From positions 496,001 through 560,000 of the forward strand of contig JAMSLZ010000005.1 of assembly GCA_026027325.1 (NCBI GenBank): a stretch of 64,000 bases of DNA. Direction: 5' to 3'. The notes beneath the pieces were generated by a model. The model did not search any database. It worked only from the letters and a program-made list of their open reading frames with translations, and was not told where the DNA came from. The position numbers and the translations under genes were made by a program. The stretch is from Actinomucor elegans. Its lineage: Eukaryota; Mucoromycota; Mucoromycetes; Mucorales; Mucoraceae. Positions 49,147-60,637 of the stretch are shown here, in pieces; the first letter of the stretch is position 1, and every line of letters begins with the position of its first letter.

Positions 49147-50471
49147 ATGGCTTACGCATACAATTCGGCAATGCAGAGAGGTATGTCCTTTCAAGAAGCT
49201 TCTTACGACCAATCCGCAGCACCGCCAAGCCGAACTTTATGGTACTTGTTGTCATAAACTTATTCAACCTTTCATGACTAAAGCATCCACACATGTATTG
49301 TAGGATGGGTGAACTAGATCCTTGGATGGATGAAAACTATTTACGTCAATTATGGTGGAGTTTGGGAGAAGAAGTAACATGTCGTATTAGTATTGACAAG
49401 TATGGCGGCAATTACGCGTTCATTGACTTTGCAACGCATGAAGGTGCCAGTAAACTGCTGCAGACTTTAAATGGAACGCAAATTCCCAACACCAACAAGT
49501 ACTTCAAGCTGAATTGGTCCAACAGAGACGGCAACGGCATGCTTATTATGAACAGGTAAAGTAGTTTACGCGTCAAAAAATCACAAATATTCATGCTTGT
49601 TTAGCACTGCTCCAGTAGGAGGAGGGCCCGCTATGGGAGGTGATTTCAGTATCTTTGTTGGTGATTTAGGACCTGATGTGGATGATAATGTATTAATGGC
49701 AGCATTTCAAAGCAGATACCCTTCGATTCGTTCAGCAAAAGTACTAATTGATCCAGCAACAGGGTATTCGAGAGGATTCGGCTTTATTCGGTTTTATGAT
49801 GAGAGCGATCAGCAAAGATCTCTGGAAGAAATGCAAGGGGTTTATGTTGGTTCTAGACCTATAAGAGTCTCGGTTGCTCGGCCTAGAGCAAAATTTGATG
49901 TAGGATTAAATCCACATACACCAGAATCAGAAATCACAACCGTCTTTGTGGGTGGATTGAACAATACTATTACAGAAGAAGAATTGCGCGCCTACTTTGG
50001 TACTTATGGAGATATTTTAGCTGTCAAAATCATTCCCAATAAGAATATCGCGTTTATACAGTATGAACAGAGAGTTTCAGCCGAACAATCGATTGCAGAA
50101 TTGAACGGGTCTCATCTAGGCGGAGCAAAATTGAGATTATCGTTTGGAAGAACTCAATTGAATACTGGAGGGTAAGTTCATTACGAATGACTTTGCTGGA
50201 GAAATTAACACAATGAGGTAGATTTCATTACGCTCCTGCCTCTATGAACTACGGAAATGGTGCGGTACCTCAAGCTCAGCCAACTATGTTTCAACCACCA
50301 ATGCCTCCACAACCCCTACCACCACCACAACCTATTATTGACCTTGTTGATCCTAGAAAACCAGTCGACGTTCAAGTGCAGAATGATCTGTTTCTGAATC
50401 ATCAACTATCCCATTGTCTGGATTGGAATTCATCCTTGTCTGCAAGTGAAACCTCCAAAAAGTTAACTTAA
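49147..50471 (+). CDS. Three-RRM RNA-binding protein, Nam8/TIA1/SECp43 type
   Basis: Exons 49147-49241, 49304-49555, 49605-50171 and 50222-50471 give 387 aa. The first exon rebuilds the signature TLWMGELDPWMDENYL across the splice (TG/G makes the Trp), which fixes the start at 49147. RRM1 is at about 30-115, RRM2 (FSIFVGDLGPDVDDNVL, YSRGFGFIRF) at 127-205 and RRM3 (TTVFVGGLNNTITEEELR, KNIAFIQYE) at 225-300. The C-terminus is Pro/Gln-rich (PPMPPQPLPPPQP). In yeasts Nam8 is a U1 snRNP splicing factor; related Csx1 and TIA1 proteins act in mRNA stability. It ends 68 nt before the RdRP start, same strand. Confidence 0.9.
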
Positions 50472-50538
50472 GTCACGCTTTTTATGTAAATAAACCACAT
50501 TTTCTTTTTCGCCACTAAACCCTCCAGTCTTACAATAT

Positions 50539-53500
50539 ATGTCAAGTAAGAATCATACACCAAGCAAGTGGATTTGTAATAACCAAATGTTTTTCGCATA
50601 GACAGTAATCGAAATCGTTATAACAACCGAGATTTACCTCGCACATTCTTGGTGTCTAACTTAAATCAGTCCACTGTACCAAATACCCTGATGAATTACT
50701 TTGATAAGTTTGGCACGGTTGAAGACGTAATCTTGAGCGAGGAAGATGACGACAACGGCAGAACTCAGTATATTGCTACTATTACTTACAAGTAAGCGCT
50801 TTTTGTTAATCCATAGTCTCGCATATTCACTTTCTTGTAGGTCTTCCCCGAAAAAGATCGAACCTATTGTTAGATCGCATCGCATTGATGGCAAACACGT
50901 CAAAGTTGAAGCTATTCGTAACCAATTCAATGGATACCACAACAGCAAGGATAATGTATCAAGGATGCTTGCTCGTTCTTTCAGTATGGGTAGTATGATT
51001 AGTCCTAAGAATTTTGTTGAAGAATGGAGCACTACTGGCAACGTTAGATTCTTATTAAACTACACTAGACGTCGCTTTACTCTTTTCTTTACGCACTTGG
51101 AGGAGGAGTACAGGGTTGAATTCAAATTCAAAGACCTTTCTGAAAATATATATGTTGAACGCGAGAATCCTGTCACTGTTTTTACTATCCAATTACGTTA
51201 TCCCGGTATCTACTTTAAAAGAAGCAGCGAGGACGTAACCGAGACAAGGTTTTCAGCAAGAAGAGGAAGACAATGGAGTCGAGTGGCGCTGATTCCTTTA
51301 ACGAATGATGCAAAAATAATCACTCTTCCGTCCGTTCCCATTCTTCCTATTCCTCAGAAGGATACACTTAATCTCGGTAACTGGCTTGTGTTTCGCATCA
51401 TGTTTAATCCTTCGCAGCACAATGCCGAGGAGTTTGAAAATGCATTAAAAGAAGCAGCTGATTTCAACCTCGTACCTCGCGAACTGGGCTTGAAGCGAAA
51501 CTTTATTAAAGTCACTCAAGCAAAAGATCTGCCAAAACCATTCGGCCATGTTGAACGCTGTGCGCTACTCAAAGATAAATTCAATGTTCTGTATATGCTT
51601 GAATCAGTCATATCGTTTCATTATTTCAATGAATACAATCTCGATCAAAAGTTCTATTCTGATCTTGCCAGCCTCGACGAGAAAGTGGCTTGCGGTATTC
51701 TCCAATTGATCAGCGTCGCAAAACAAAGGATATGGGATCCATCCCTCGAGTTTAGTAAAATCTGGGACAAAATGGGCATGAAAGTAATAGATGAACGTAA
51801 TATCCCTAGTCACTGTGCAATGCTCCGCAAAGTGATCATCACTCCCACTCAAATCTATATCCAAACGCCTACACTGGAAACCACTAACCGTGTTGTCCGT
51901 CATTTCAAGGATCAATCAGACGGGTTCGTTCGTATTCAGTTTATGGATGAAGGTTTCAATCGTGTAGGCGCAGCTCAAGCAGCTTTAACGAAGGAAGCCA
52001 TCTATAATCGCATCTATAATATCCTTAAGCGAGGAATTCAAATAGGAACAAAGCGCTATGAATTCCTAGCCTTTTCAAGTTCTCAGTTACGTGAACAGGG
52101 CTGCTGGTTCTTTGCCCCCACGAAGAATTTAACTGCCGCTGACATTCGGCAATGGATGGGTGTCTTTTCTCATGAGAAAGTGGTGGCCAAACATGCTGTG
52201 CGTATGGGCCAATGTTTCTCATCAACTCGACCTGTTTATACGCTGCAGCCTCAAGATGTACAATATATTGAAGATGTCATACATAACGGTCATACTTTTT
52301 CTGATGGTGTCGGCAAGATCTCTTCCTCTTTAGCTGAAGAAGTAGCCATTCGAATGGATTTGAAGACCGTACCTAGTGCTTTCCAGTTTCGTCTCGGTGG
52401 TGCCAAAGGTGTTTTGACCATTGATAAAGATCTGGATTCGAAAAATGTCAAGATCCAACTTCGACCAAGTCAGATTAAGTTTGAGTCTCAGCACTTGACT
52501 CTAGAAGTCATTCGTACCTCAACCTACATTCCTGGTTTCCTGAACCGGCAAGTAATTACTCTCTTATCGTCCTTGGGCGTGAAAGATGAAGTCTTTATGC
52601 AGCTTATGAATGATATGCTACGCGACGTGAACAAACTATTCCAACAATCTGAAGAAGCCATCCGTGTATTACAAGGTAACGCAGATGAGGCTGGTACTGC
52701 TACTTGTATGACCAAAATCATTGCAGCTGGCTTCTTTGAACGAGGTGACCCATACATTAAGAACTTGCTCAATTTGTTTCGCGTAAGTGTCCTGAAAGAC
52801 CTAAAGAAGAAGGCCAAGATTATCGTTCCTAATGGAGCCTATTTACTTGGCGTAATGGATGAAACTAACACACTGGAGGAAGGTGAGGTGTTTGTTCAAA
52901 TATGTGATACTTCAAACAATGGTGTTCGTCGTCAAATTATCACTGGTGAAGTGGTAGTCTTTCGAAATCCATGCTTCCATCCTGGTGATGTTCGTGTTGT
53001 AAAAGCTGTAGATAAAGAGGGCTTGCATCATTTGATGGATGTCGTCGTTTTTCCTGCCAAAGGACACCAAGACATTCCTAGTATGTGTTCTGGGGGAGAT
53101 TTAGACGGAGATGATTACACGTAAGTCTACTATCAACGATCACTGTATAATTCAGTAGCTGATATACCTTGATAGTGTATATTGGGACCCTAAGCTCCTA
53201 CCGCCCAAAAAGAACTATCCACCTATGAATTATAAAGCCGTGTCACCCCAGAAGGTGGACAAAGTTCGAATACGCGATATTATTCGATTCTTTGTCACAT
53301 ATATAGCCAATGATAACCTTGGATCGATTGCTAATTCTCATCTAGCACAAGCTGATATGAGTGACAAAGGTGCAATAGATGGAAAGTGCATTCGTTTGGC
53401 TCATCTTCATTCTGATGCTGTTGGTAGGCATATTTATATCAAGTGTCTCTGTTAAGTAGACTAACACAGGTATTAAAGATTTCCCCAAGTCCGGAAAACC

Positions 53501-54518
53501 TGCTTACCTCTCAAATGATCTGAAGCCAAAGGTTTATCCTGATTTTATGCAGAAAAAAGATAAGGAATCCTATCAATCGAAAAAGGTGCTTGGTGAAATC
53601 TTTCGTGCTATCGACAACTCTGACTATAAGAATTATCAATCGAATCTAACAGCTGAGACTGTGTATGACATTCGAATGCATGTGCCTGATAAAGACTTGT
53701 ATGTAGCTGAAGCCCGAGACCTTCGTCATGAATACAATCGAAACCTTGCTGCCTTGATGAATCAATTTGGTGTTCAGACCGAAGCCGAAATCTGTTCTGG
53801 TTATATTATCAAGTGGTTGAAAAAAGGCAAGAGCAAATCCAGATATGAGCAACACGATTATACCATGAAAGCAATGAAAACATTCAAGCTATTCTGGAAA
53901 AAGAGATTCGAGCAAGAATTTCTTGACAAGAATAAAAGCATTGACTTATCAAAGCGACACTGGATTGACGCAAAGGCTGCTGCTTGGTATTACGTTGCGT
54001 ACCATCCAGTTGAACGAAACAGGGATATGTCTGTGGAGGGTGGCTTCTTTAGTTTTCCTTGGTGTATCTATGAATATATTTGTGATATTGCTAAACGAAG
54101 CAAACGAGATATAGATATCAATGTGAATCCAGAGGCTGCCGCACCTATTCCCGAAGAAAAGATACAAGAAGGCAAGGTTAAATTATTGAAACAAAGGAAC
54201 CAGAATACATTCGAGATGGTGTTTGCCGAAGATAATTCGGATGATGATGATGATGATAGTGATGTCAGCGAGTATGAAGAATATGAATCTGAGGAATCAT
54301 CAGATACTGAGATTATTACTAGTAAGGATTTCTTTCCTTCCAGTAAAAATTTTGCTCATCGCAGCAACAATACTGAGTCAAGTGGAAGTACGCAATACAG
54401 TTCAAGCATCCTGAATCCTATTCATCAAAGACCTTTGGAGGCGCATCAATCTGTCGTAACTGCAGATATGAAAGATGAAGATTTGGAACAAGCGCTATTA
54501 GGATCCTTAAAGCTGTAA
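50539..54518 (+). CDS. Cellular RNA-dependent RNA polymerase with N-terminal RRM
   Basis: Exons 50539-50545, 50602-50791, 50841-53120, 53176-53423 and 53470-54518 give 1257 aa. An RRM-like fold at about residues 15-95 (RTFLVSNLNQSTVPNTLMNYF) precedes the QDE-1/RDR catalytic region. That region includes HTFSDGVGKISSSLAEEVA, FQFRLGGAKGVLTIDKDL, GEVVVFRNPCFHPGDVRVV and the catalytic loop CSGGDLDGDDYTVYWDP (about 815-830), whose three aspartates bind metal. The C-terminus is acidic (DDDDDDSDVSEYEEYESEE). These enzymes make double-stranded RNA for silencing and, in Mucorales, for RdRP-dependent mRNA decay. I cannot say which paralogue this is. The first exon holds only ATGTCAA. Confidence 0.93.
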
Positions 54519-54641
54519 ATAAAAGTGCAGACGCGTAACGCGAGAACGCGTTATTATAAGCTAATGCCGCTGTGTTTCAAACATTCAGAAAACGTCTTTT
54601 AATCTTTGAAAAAGCTTTTATACATTTATAGATTCCAGAAC
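54519..54641 (+). promoter_or_regulatory. PIF1 upstream region with ACGCGT cluster
   Basis: A short spacer of 123 nt. ACGCGT occurs at 54531-54536 and 54546-54551, with a TAACGCGAG half-match between, within 21 nt. The layout resembles the POL3 promoter and the MBF-binding MCB elements of yeast. The match is seen; regulation is inferred. Confidence 0.6.
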
Positions 54642-57168
54642 ATGAAAAGAACTACAGAAAAGAAGAAATCCCATAATACGTTATTCAGTTACTTTACTTC
54701 GACAAAAGAGCCAACAAAAAAGGAGTCTTTATCTTCTCTGATTGCAAAAACAACTATTGTAAAAAGTGATTCCATAGATCTAACAAGATCAAGCACTCGT
54801 ACAGCCTCGGCTAGGATCGCTCTAAGTCCAACATGCAAAAACGCGAAAACTATCGATTTGACAGAGTCTGATGACGATGATCTGCTAATCCTTCCTTCTT
54901 CGCCTAGTTCTTCAGTAAACTTTTCGAGTCGAATTAGCTCGCCTTCCAGCAGTCAGGGCTCATTGAGTACTTTAAACACAACCGAGATAAAAAACACATC
55001 AAAATATAACAAGAAAGGCTGGTCTGTGCAAGCAAAAGAAAGAGGACCTCAAAGGTCCAGCCAAGATCCTTCGTTATCACAAGAAAAACAGCCTATCCCA
55101 AGATATGAAAGGCTCGTTTTGAATAAGCCTCGTATCACAGCGAAACCATCTTACGATTGGATAGGTCCTAACGACGTTAAGCCTTACAGTTCCAGCTATC
55201 TACCTTATGCTTCGACCAATTCCAACGGTTTAGCAGCTCAGCGCCCACATATCTTGACAAAGTATAGCGCATCAGCCGCAACAACGACGGATTCAAAGTC
55301 CAAAAGAGGCTGGGAAGATACATTTGGCTCTTCTACTACTAATTCATACGAAAGCTCGTATAACGGATGGGCACCTCCATCTCGACAGAATACCGAAGTA
55401 ACCAAAAGACACGCGTTTACCAAACAAGAGTCAGGCGAGAAGATGTGGACGAGGATCAAGGAAAAAAAAGGTTTTACAAGCCAACGTCGTCCCAATAGCA
55501 ACAACTTTGATTTCACTATGGCAAGCTTATCTACGCCTTCCACAGCATCTTCAGAGTACATACCAGTGTTATCTTCAGAACAACAGCGTGTTCTAGATAT
55601 GGTGGTGAATGATCGTCAAAGCTTGTTCTTTACAGGCTCGGCTGGTACGGGTAAATCTGTCTTGCTGCGCGCCATTATAGACAAATTGAGAAACATATAC
55701 GGCAGTGGTTTAGCAGTTACTGCTTCCACAGGTATTGCGGCCTGCAACATCAACGGATGTACCTTGCATAGGTATGCTATGAATGAGTTAAAAGTGTGTC
55801 ACGTATTAACCATCGCATAGCTTTGGTGGCATTGGATTAGGAAAAGAGTCTGCAACTGAACTTGCTTCCAAAGTACAGTTTAATAAGAGAGCAACTGAAA
55901 GATGGAGAGAAACTCAGGTTTTAATTATTGATGAAAGTAAGTATAATCGTCATTAGTAAAGACATATTTATTAACTCACCAAAGTATCTATGGTTGATGC
56001 CGAGCTATTTGATAAATTGGATGCCATTGCAAAGATTATCAGAATGAATAAAAAGCCTTTTGGTGGTATGCAGATTATTGTTACTGGTGATTTTTTCCAG
56101 CTACCGCCTGTCAACACTGTCAAAGTCTCCAAGTTTGCTTTTGAAGCCAATGCTTGGCGTGCAGCCGTTACACAGACAGTAATGCTCACTAAAGTATTCA
56201 GACAAAAAGATGGAAGTAAGTGCAAGTCAAATTTTACGCGTTGAATACATTCACTGATAGTGTCTCTTGTAGCATTTGTCAGGATATTAAACGAGATGAG
56301 ATTGGGTATTTTGTCAGAAGAGGCTACACGTATTTTCAAATCTTTGTCTCGTCTACCTGAAGGCAATGATAGCATCGCACCTACAGAACTGTAAGTGATT
56401 GTATAACCTTGTGTAAAGCGATCAACAACTAACTTTTATTTTGCAAGATACCCACTTCGACAAGAAGTAGATGAATCAAACAGAAAAAGACTTATCGATC
56501 TTCCTGGAGATATCATCGAGTTCAAGGCTCAAGACAGTGGCGATCCTAGAAAGCTGACTCAATGCATTGCTCCTGCAGTGCTGCACTTTAAAATCAATGC
56601 CCAAGTCATGCTGCTCAAGAATTTAGATGCTGATCTAGTTAATGGCTCCCTTGGTATCATTATCGGGTTCGCAGGTCGTGGAGAGTACACATCAAAGAAA
56701 AAATGCGAAGATCTTCGCGTTCCTCAACGTCGAAGAGAGTCCTTTATGGAAGAAGGTGAGCCTCTTGACCTAAGGATACCTTTCCCCATTGTTCGATTCG
56801 GTAATGGCAGGGTACTTTTACTTGAATTCGAACAGTGGTCTATTGAATTACCAGGTAAGCTGTCTATAGAGCATCTTTATATCTAAATACGAATTAATAT
56901 ATTTGTTATAGGCGGAAAGGAATCCGCCTCAAGAAAACAGCTTCCTTTAATGTTGGCTTGGGCCATTTCAATCCATAAAAGTCAAGGACAAACGTTGGAT
57001 CGTGTCAGGGTTGATCTTGGAAAGGTATTCGAAAAGGGCCAAGCTTATGTTGCGCTTTCTCGTGCTACAAGCATGGAGAGATTACAAATCCTCAATTTCG
57101 ATCCTGTCAAAGTCATGGCACATCCCACCGTTACGCAATTCTACAAGTCATTAAAGACTATCCAATAG
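54642..57168 (+). CDS. PIF1: PIF1-family DNA helicase
   Basis: Exons 54642-55771, 55821-55936, 55985-56215, 56273-56390, 56448-56854 and 56912-57168 give 752 aa. The N-terminal 300 residues are disordered and Ser/Lys-rich, with [12 protein letters not shown] near residue 12 resembling a PCNA-binding box. The helicase core starts with [12 protein letters not shown]; Walker A is [14 protein letters not shown] (about 330-343), and [12 protein letters not shown] and [15 protein letters not shown] (Walker B) follow. Then come [33 protein letters not shown] and the C-terminal [17 protein letters not shown] and [13 protein letters not shown]1 is a 5'-3' helicase for G-quadruplexes, Okazaki fragments, telomeres and mitochondrial DNA. 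A single member gives no hint whether it is nuclear or mitochondrial. Confidence 0.96.
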
Positions 57169-57544
57169 AGGTCTTCGTTTCTATGTGCATTTTCCACCTA
57201 GTCACCTGTAAATACCAACCCTTTTTCTCTATGAATTAAACATAAAAAGATGTTTAGTTACAGTTACACTTGTACCGCAGAAATCTATTTACAACATGGT
57301 CAGATGAGTAATAATACGTGAATAGTACTTTTATGCTGTACTTGTAGGTTGACTAGCTCAATCACTACAAGTTTACGAAAGAGTCGGTAACTGTGCAATG
57401 GTGTTTAGCCAGCCTCAGTCGTACGCAAGAGCGGCTACTTTGCGCAGTTATGTAACAGACATACCACTAAACTGAGTACATAAAATATTATTATTAGAAG
57501 ACAGAGTAAAGGTACTTTCTTTCCTTTTCATTAGCTTGCCAAAG
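57169..57544. other. Spacer between PIF1 and the acyltransferase pair
   Basis: No gene seen; it holds the PIF1 3' end and the promoter of the first wax-synthase-like copy. Confidence 0.5.
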
Positions 57545-58657
57545 ATGGACCCTCCTCTAATCGATATCCCTATCCCAGGCCCATATTATGAACTGGATGG
57601 TTTTACTTTAACTGGTCTATATGTGTTAATAGTCTATATTGACTATTACCTGTATTGCAGAACGTCCATACCTTATCAGAAATACAAAAAATGGGTTAGA
57701 GCTTTTCATATAACAGTACCTTTTGTATTAGCGCCTGCAAACTACACAATAGCTACGACCTTGATATCCTACCCATGGTTTATCGCTTCTGTTGGCGCCT
57801 ACTCTGCCGAACTCTACAAAAAAAGCATCTCAAAGACTCTTCAAAGCCTCAATCATTCATGGACTGGATCAAATCGATTGGTAGAGAAGGTCTATTGAGA
57901 GATTTAGCTATGCAGCCAGATGGTACAATCATGACCAAATCACAAGTTAGATTGGAGGGGCTTTGGCGCACAGCCACCAATTTTACAGTCCTGCTTCTTG
58001 CCAATCGCTTTTTGAACTCTATCTTATTGGATGATCCTTATGTGTTACTTTCAATGCCATGGTACTCTTTGGAATGCATCTATCACTGTCTATTGATGGG
58101 AATAAAAGGGTATACGCTCATGAGTACAAACGATATTCAATTATCTATCTGCCAAATGGTTTTTGGACTCAGAACCATCAAAGCATTCAATAAGCCATTT
58201 ATGGCTACTAGGTATAGTAAAACAAAATAGAACCATTCGCCATATTCGAAAGATATTGACCTTTGTTCATAGCCCAAAGGATTTCTGGGGCCATAGATGG
58301 AACTTGATTGTTCGAAACGTGTTCCATAAGCAGGTCTTTGCCAACAATGGCGATCGGTCAACTAAGGAACACAAAGCACTTCGCATTTTCTTTATTAGTA
58401 GTTTATTACACGAATCTATCATGACTTTAGTCAGCCGTCAAATTACTTTTGAGCAGTTTGCATTCTTTATGGTGCAAGGTATTGCGATATATGTACAAAT
58501 GAATCTGATACCAAAATCTTTGAAAGAAAAAGTGCCTAAGCCTCTGTCTATCTGCTTCACCATGATTTTCATGGCACTCACTGCCAAACTGTATTTTGCA
58601 CCTTATGTTCGGTATGAAAAGTACTCTGTAGTATTTGGTAAGCATTCTCCTATTTAA
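57545..58657 (+). pseudogene. Wax-synthase-like MBOAT acyltransferase, copy 1, frameshifted
   Basis: Exons 57545-58211 and 58273-58657. The sum is 1052 nt, one short of a multiple of three. The break is in an A-run near 57820 (SVGAYSAELYKK): seven A's where the downstream frame (KHLKDSSKPQSFMDW) needs eight. As read, translation stops after about 118 residues. The remaining sequence is well conserved with copy 2, including CRTSIPYQKYKKW, the Wax2_C-type segment SPKDFWGHRWNLIVRNVFHKQVF and LLHESIMTL, whose His is the likely catalytic residue. Several membrane segments are visible. It could be a young pseudogene or a homopolymer sequencing error. In the intact form it would be an ER membrane O-acyltransferase. 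Confidence 0.75.
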
Positions 58658-59506
58658 TAAAAGTGGTACTCATCTATTTTGATCAAGTATGATCAATATG
58701 TGCAATACGATTGCTGTGAGTACTTTGAGTTCAGTGCGTGTTCAGTACGAGTTTAGTACGAACTTGGTACGAATCTTTTTTAGACTCTCGTAAAGTACAG
58801 GATGATACGTTCTGAATGGTTTATTGAGCTTCATTGGCCATCAGTGAATGAACGCGAGACCCATGAATGCAACTTGATAGACTTATTTGAATTATATCAA
58901 GAAGTCTACAATAAGTATAAATCTATGTAAGGATTTAGTTTTCAAGAAATACGTAGAACAAAGTATTTTTATTTTGCTGAACACTTTGATATAGTTATCA
59001 TGAAGATGTTTATGTAATTAATTTTTTTGTTTTGTTTAAAACATTACTTTATCTTTCATTGTTTTTATAAAATACTATCCTTCGGAAGGAAACTGCATTT
59101 TACACCATGTTAATTAAGCACTAAAATTGCAAATACATACCCGTCAACTGTTACCTTATATTTTCGGTTAATTCCAGGGTCCAAAATTTATTAAAAATTT
59201 GCAGCTCAGAATTGGCATAGCTTGTTGATCGTTAGTTTTCTCGAATAATCGTGGTAAAATGCTACGTCTGATTAGAAGTCCATGCTCAGAATGAGTAGCT
59301 GCATTAAGTGAAGCCTCACTTTGGGCCCTAATACCTTTGTTTCATTAAATGTCCTGAGTGCATTTTTTTAATTCGTAATCTTTATAAATCTGCAGACTCT
59401 ACTATGAAATGTAATACAACAGAAAGTTGCTGAGGTTGATAATAATAATTACCTGGAAAATCTTATTTATACTTCTTTTGCCTTTTTTCTTTCTTTATTA
59501 GATCAA
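58658..59506. other. Spacer between the two acyltransferase copies
   Basis: No gene. The dispersed repeat copy 7 lies at 59229-59330. The last 60 nt before copy 2 are T-rich. Confidence 0.5.
59229..59330 (+). repeat. Dispersed repeat copy 7
   Basis: GATCGTTAGTTTTCTCGAAT, AAAATGCTACGTCTGATTAG, AAGTCCATGCTCAGAATGAG and TAGCTGCATTAAGTGAAGCC, in family order; close to copy 1 in the core. Confidence 0.6.
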
Positions 59507-60616
59507 ATGGACCCTCCTCTTATCAATATTCCTGTAGCGGGTCCATTCTACCAACTAGGTATATTCCCCTTAACTGCTGTGTATTCATTAATAGTGTACG
59601 TTGAGTATCTTTTGTTTTGCAAGACTTCCATCCCATATCAGCAGTACAAGAACTGGTGTCGTCTATTTCATATTATCCTGCCGATCATACTGGCTCCCGA
59701 TCATTTTGCAACCATCACTTCCTTTGTTGCTTTTCCATGGTTTGTCGCATCGGTAGGCGCTTACAGTGCAGAGTTATACAAAGAAAAACATCGCAAAGAA
59801 AACCAAACAGTGCCACAAACTTTTAAAGAATGGATCATCTCAATTGGTAGAGAAGGATTCTCGGAAAGTGCCCTGCAACCTAACGGGCTTACGATGCCCA
59901 AGTCTGATATCCGTATGGAAGGTTTGCAGAGGGTAGCCATCGATTTGTTCGGTTTATTGCTTGCCAATCAACTACTAAATCCTTTGCTATTGGACAAGCC
60001 TCGAGATCTACTGGCGTTTCCTTGGTATTCTTCAAACAATATTTATTATGGATCTTTGATGGGGTTGAAAGGGTGTTCTTTAATGATTGTAAACGATCTT
60101 CAACTCTGTATTTATCAAATGATATTTGGTGTAAGGACTATCAGGCTGTTCAATATGCCAATGTTATCCACTAGGTAATTACTACTATAAAAGTAAACTA
60201 ATATTGGCTGAATAAGATTCTTGTTACATAGTCCAAAAGACTTTTGGGGAAATAGGTGGAACCTAGTAGTGCGTAACATGTTTCATAAACAAGTCTTTGC
60301 TAACAAGAATGATACAACAAGTAAGCAATGGAAAGGGTTTCGAGCCTTTCTCATTAGTGGGTTGATGCATGAAGCAATTGCAGCTATGTTCACACGCCAA
60401 GTCACCTTTGAACAGCTTGCATTCTTTTTGATACAAGGATTAGCAGTATATGCACAAATGAATTTCGTGCCAAGGAGGTTACAGAATAGACTACCAAAGC
60501 CAGTTTCCATCCTTTTTACTATATTGTTTATGGCTTCGACCGTCAGACTCTTTTTAGGCGCATATCTTCGATATGAACGCTATGCTGTAGTCTTTGGTAA
60601 ACATGCTATCATTTAA
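59507..60616 (+). CDS. Wax-synthase-like MBOAT acyltransferase, copy 2 (intact)
   Basis: Exons 59507-60174 and 60232-60616 give 350 aa, intact throughout. Six to eight hydrophobic segments are visible (for example FPLTAVYSLIVYVEYLLF, LFHIILPIILAPDHFA, VAFPWFVASVGAY). The C-terminal half carries SPKDFWGNRWNLVVRNMFHKQVF and FLISGLMHEAIAAMF, the Wax2_C-type motif with the conserved His. The family includes plant wax synthases and fungal membrane O-acyltransferases that move acyl groups to alcohols or secondary products. The substrate here is unknown. The start MDPPLINIPVAGPFYQL is shared with copy 1. The stop is 21 nt from the convergent kelch gene. Confidence 0.85.
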
Positions 60617-60637
60617 TAAATATACCAAGTAATATGT

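Noticed and set aside
49002..49277. 91-aa plus-strand frame over the Nam8-like first exon
   Set aside because: Different frame; splicing 49241 to 49304 recreates the family motif TLWMGELDPW, so this frame is accidental.
53646..53855. Minus-strand frame inside the RdRP gene
   Set aside because: Shadow of the conserved RdRP C-terminal exon.
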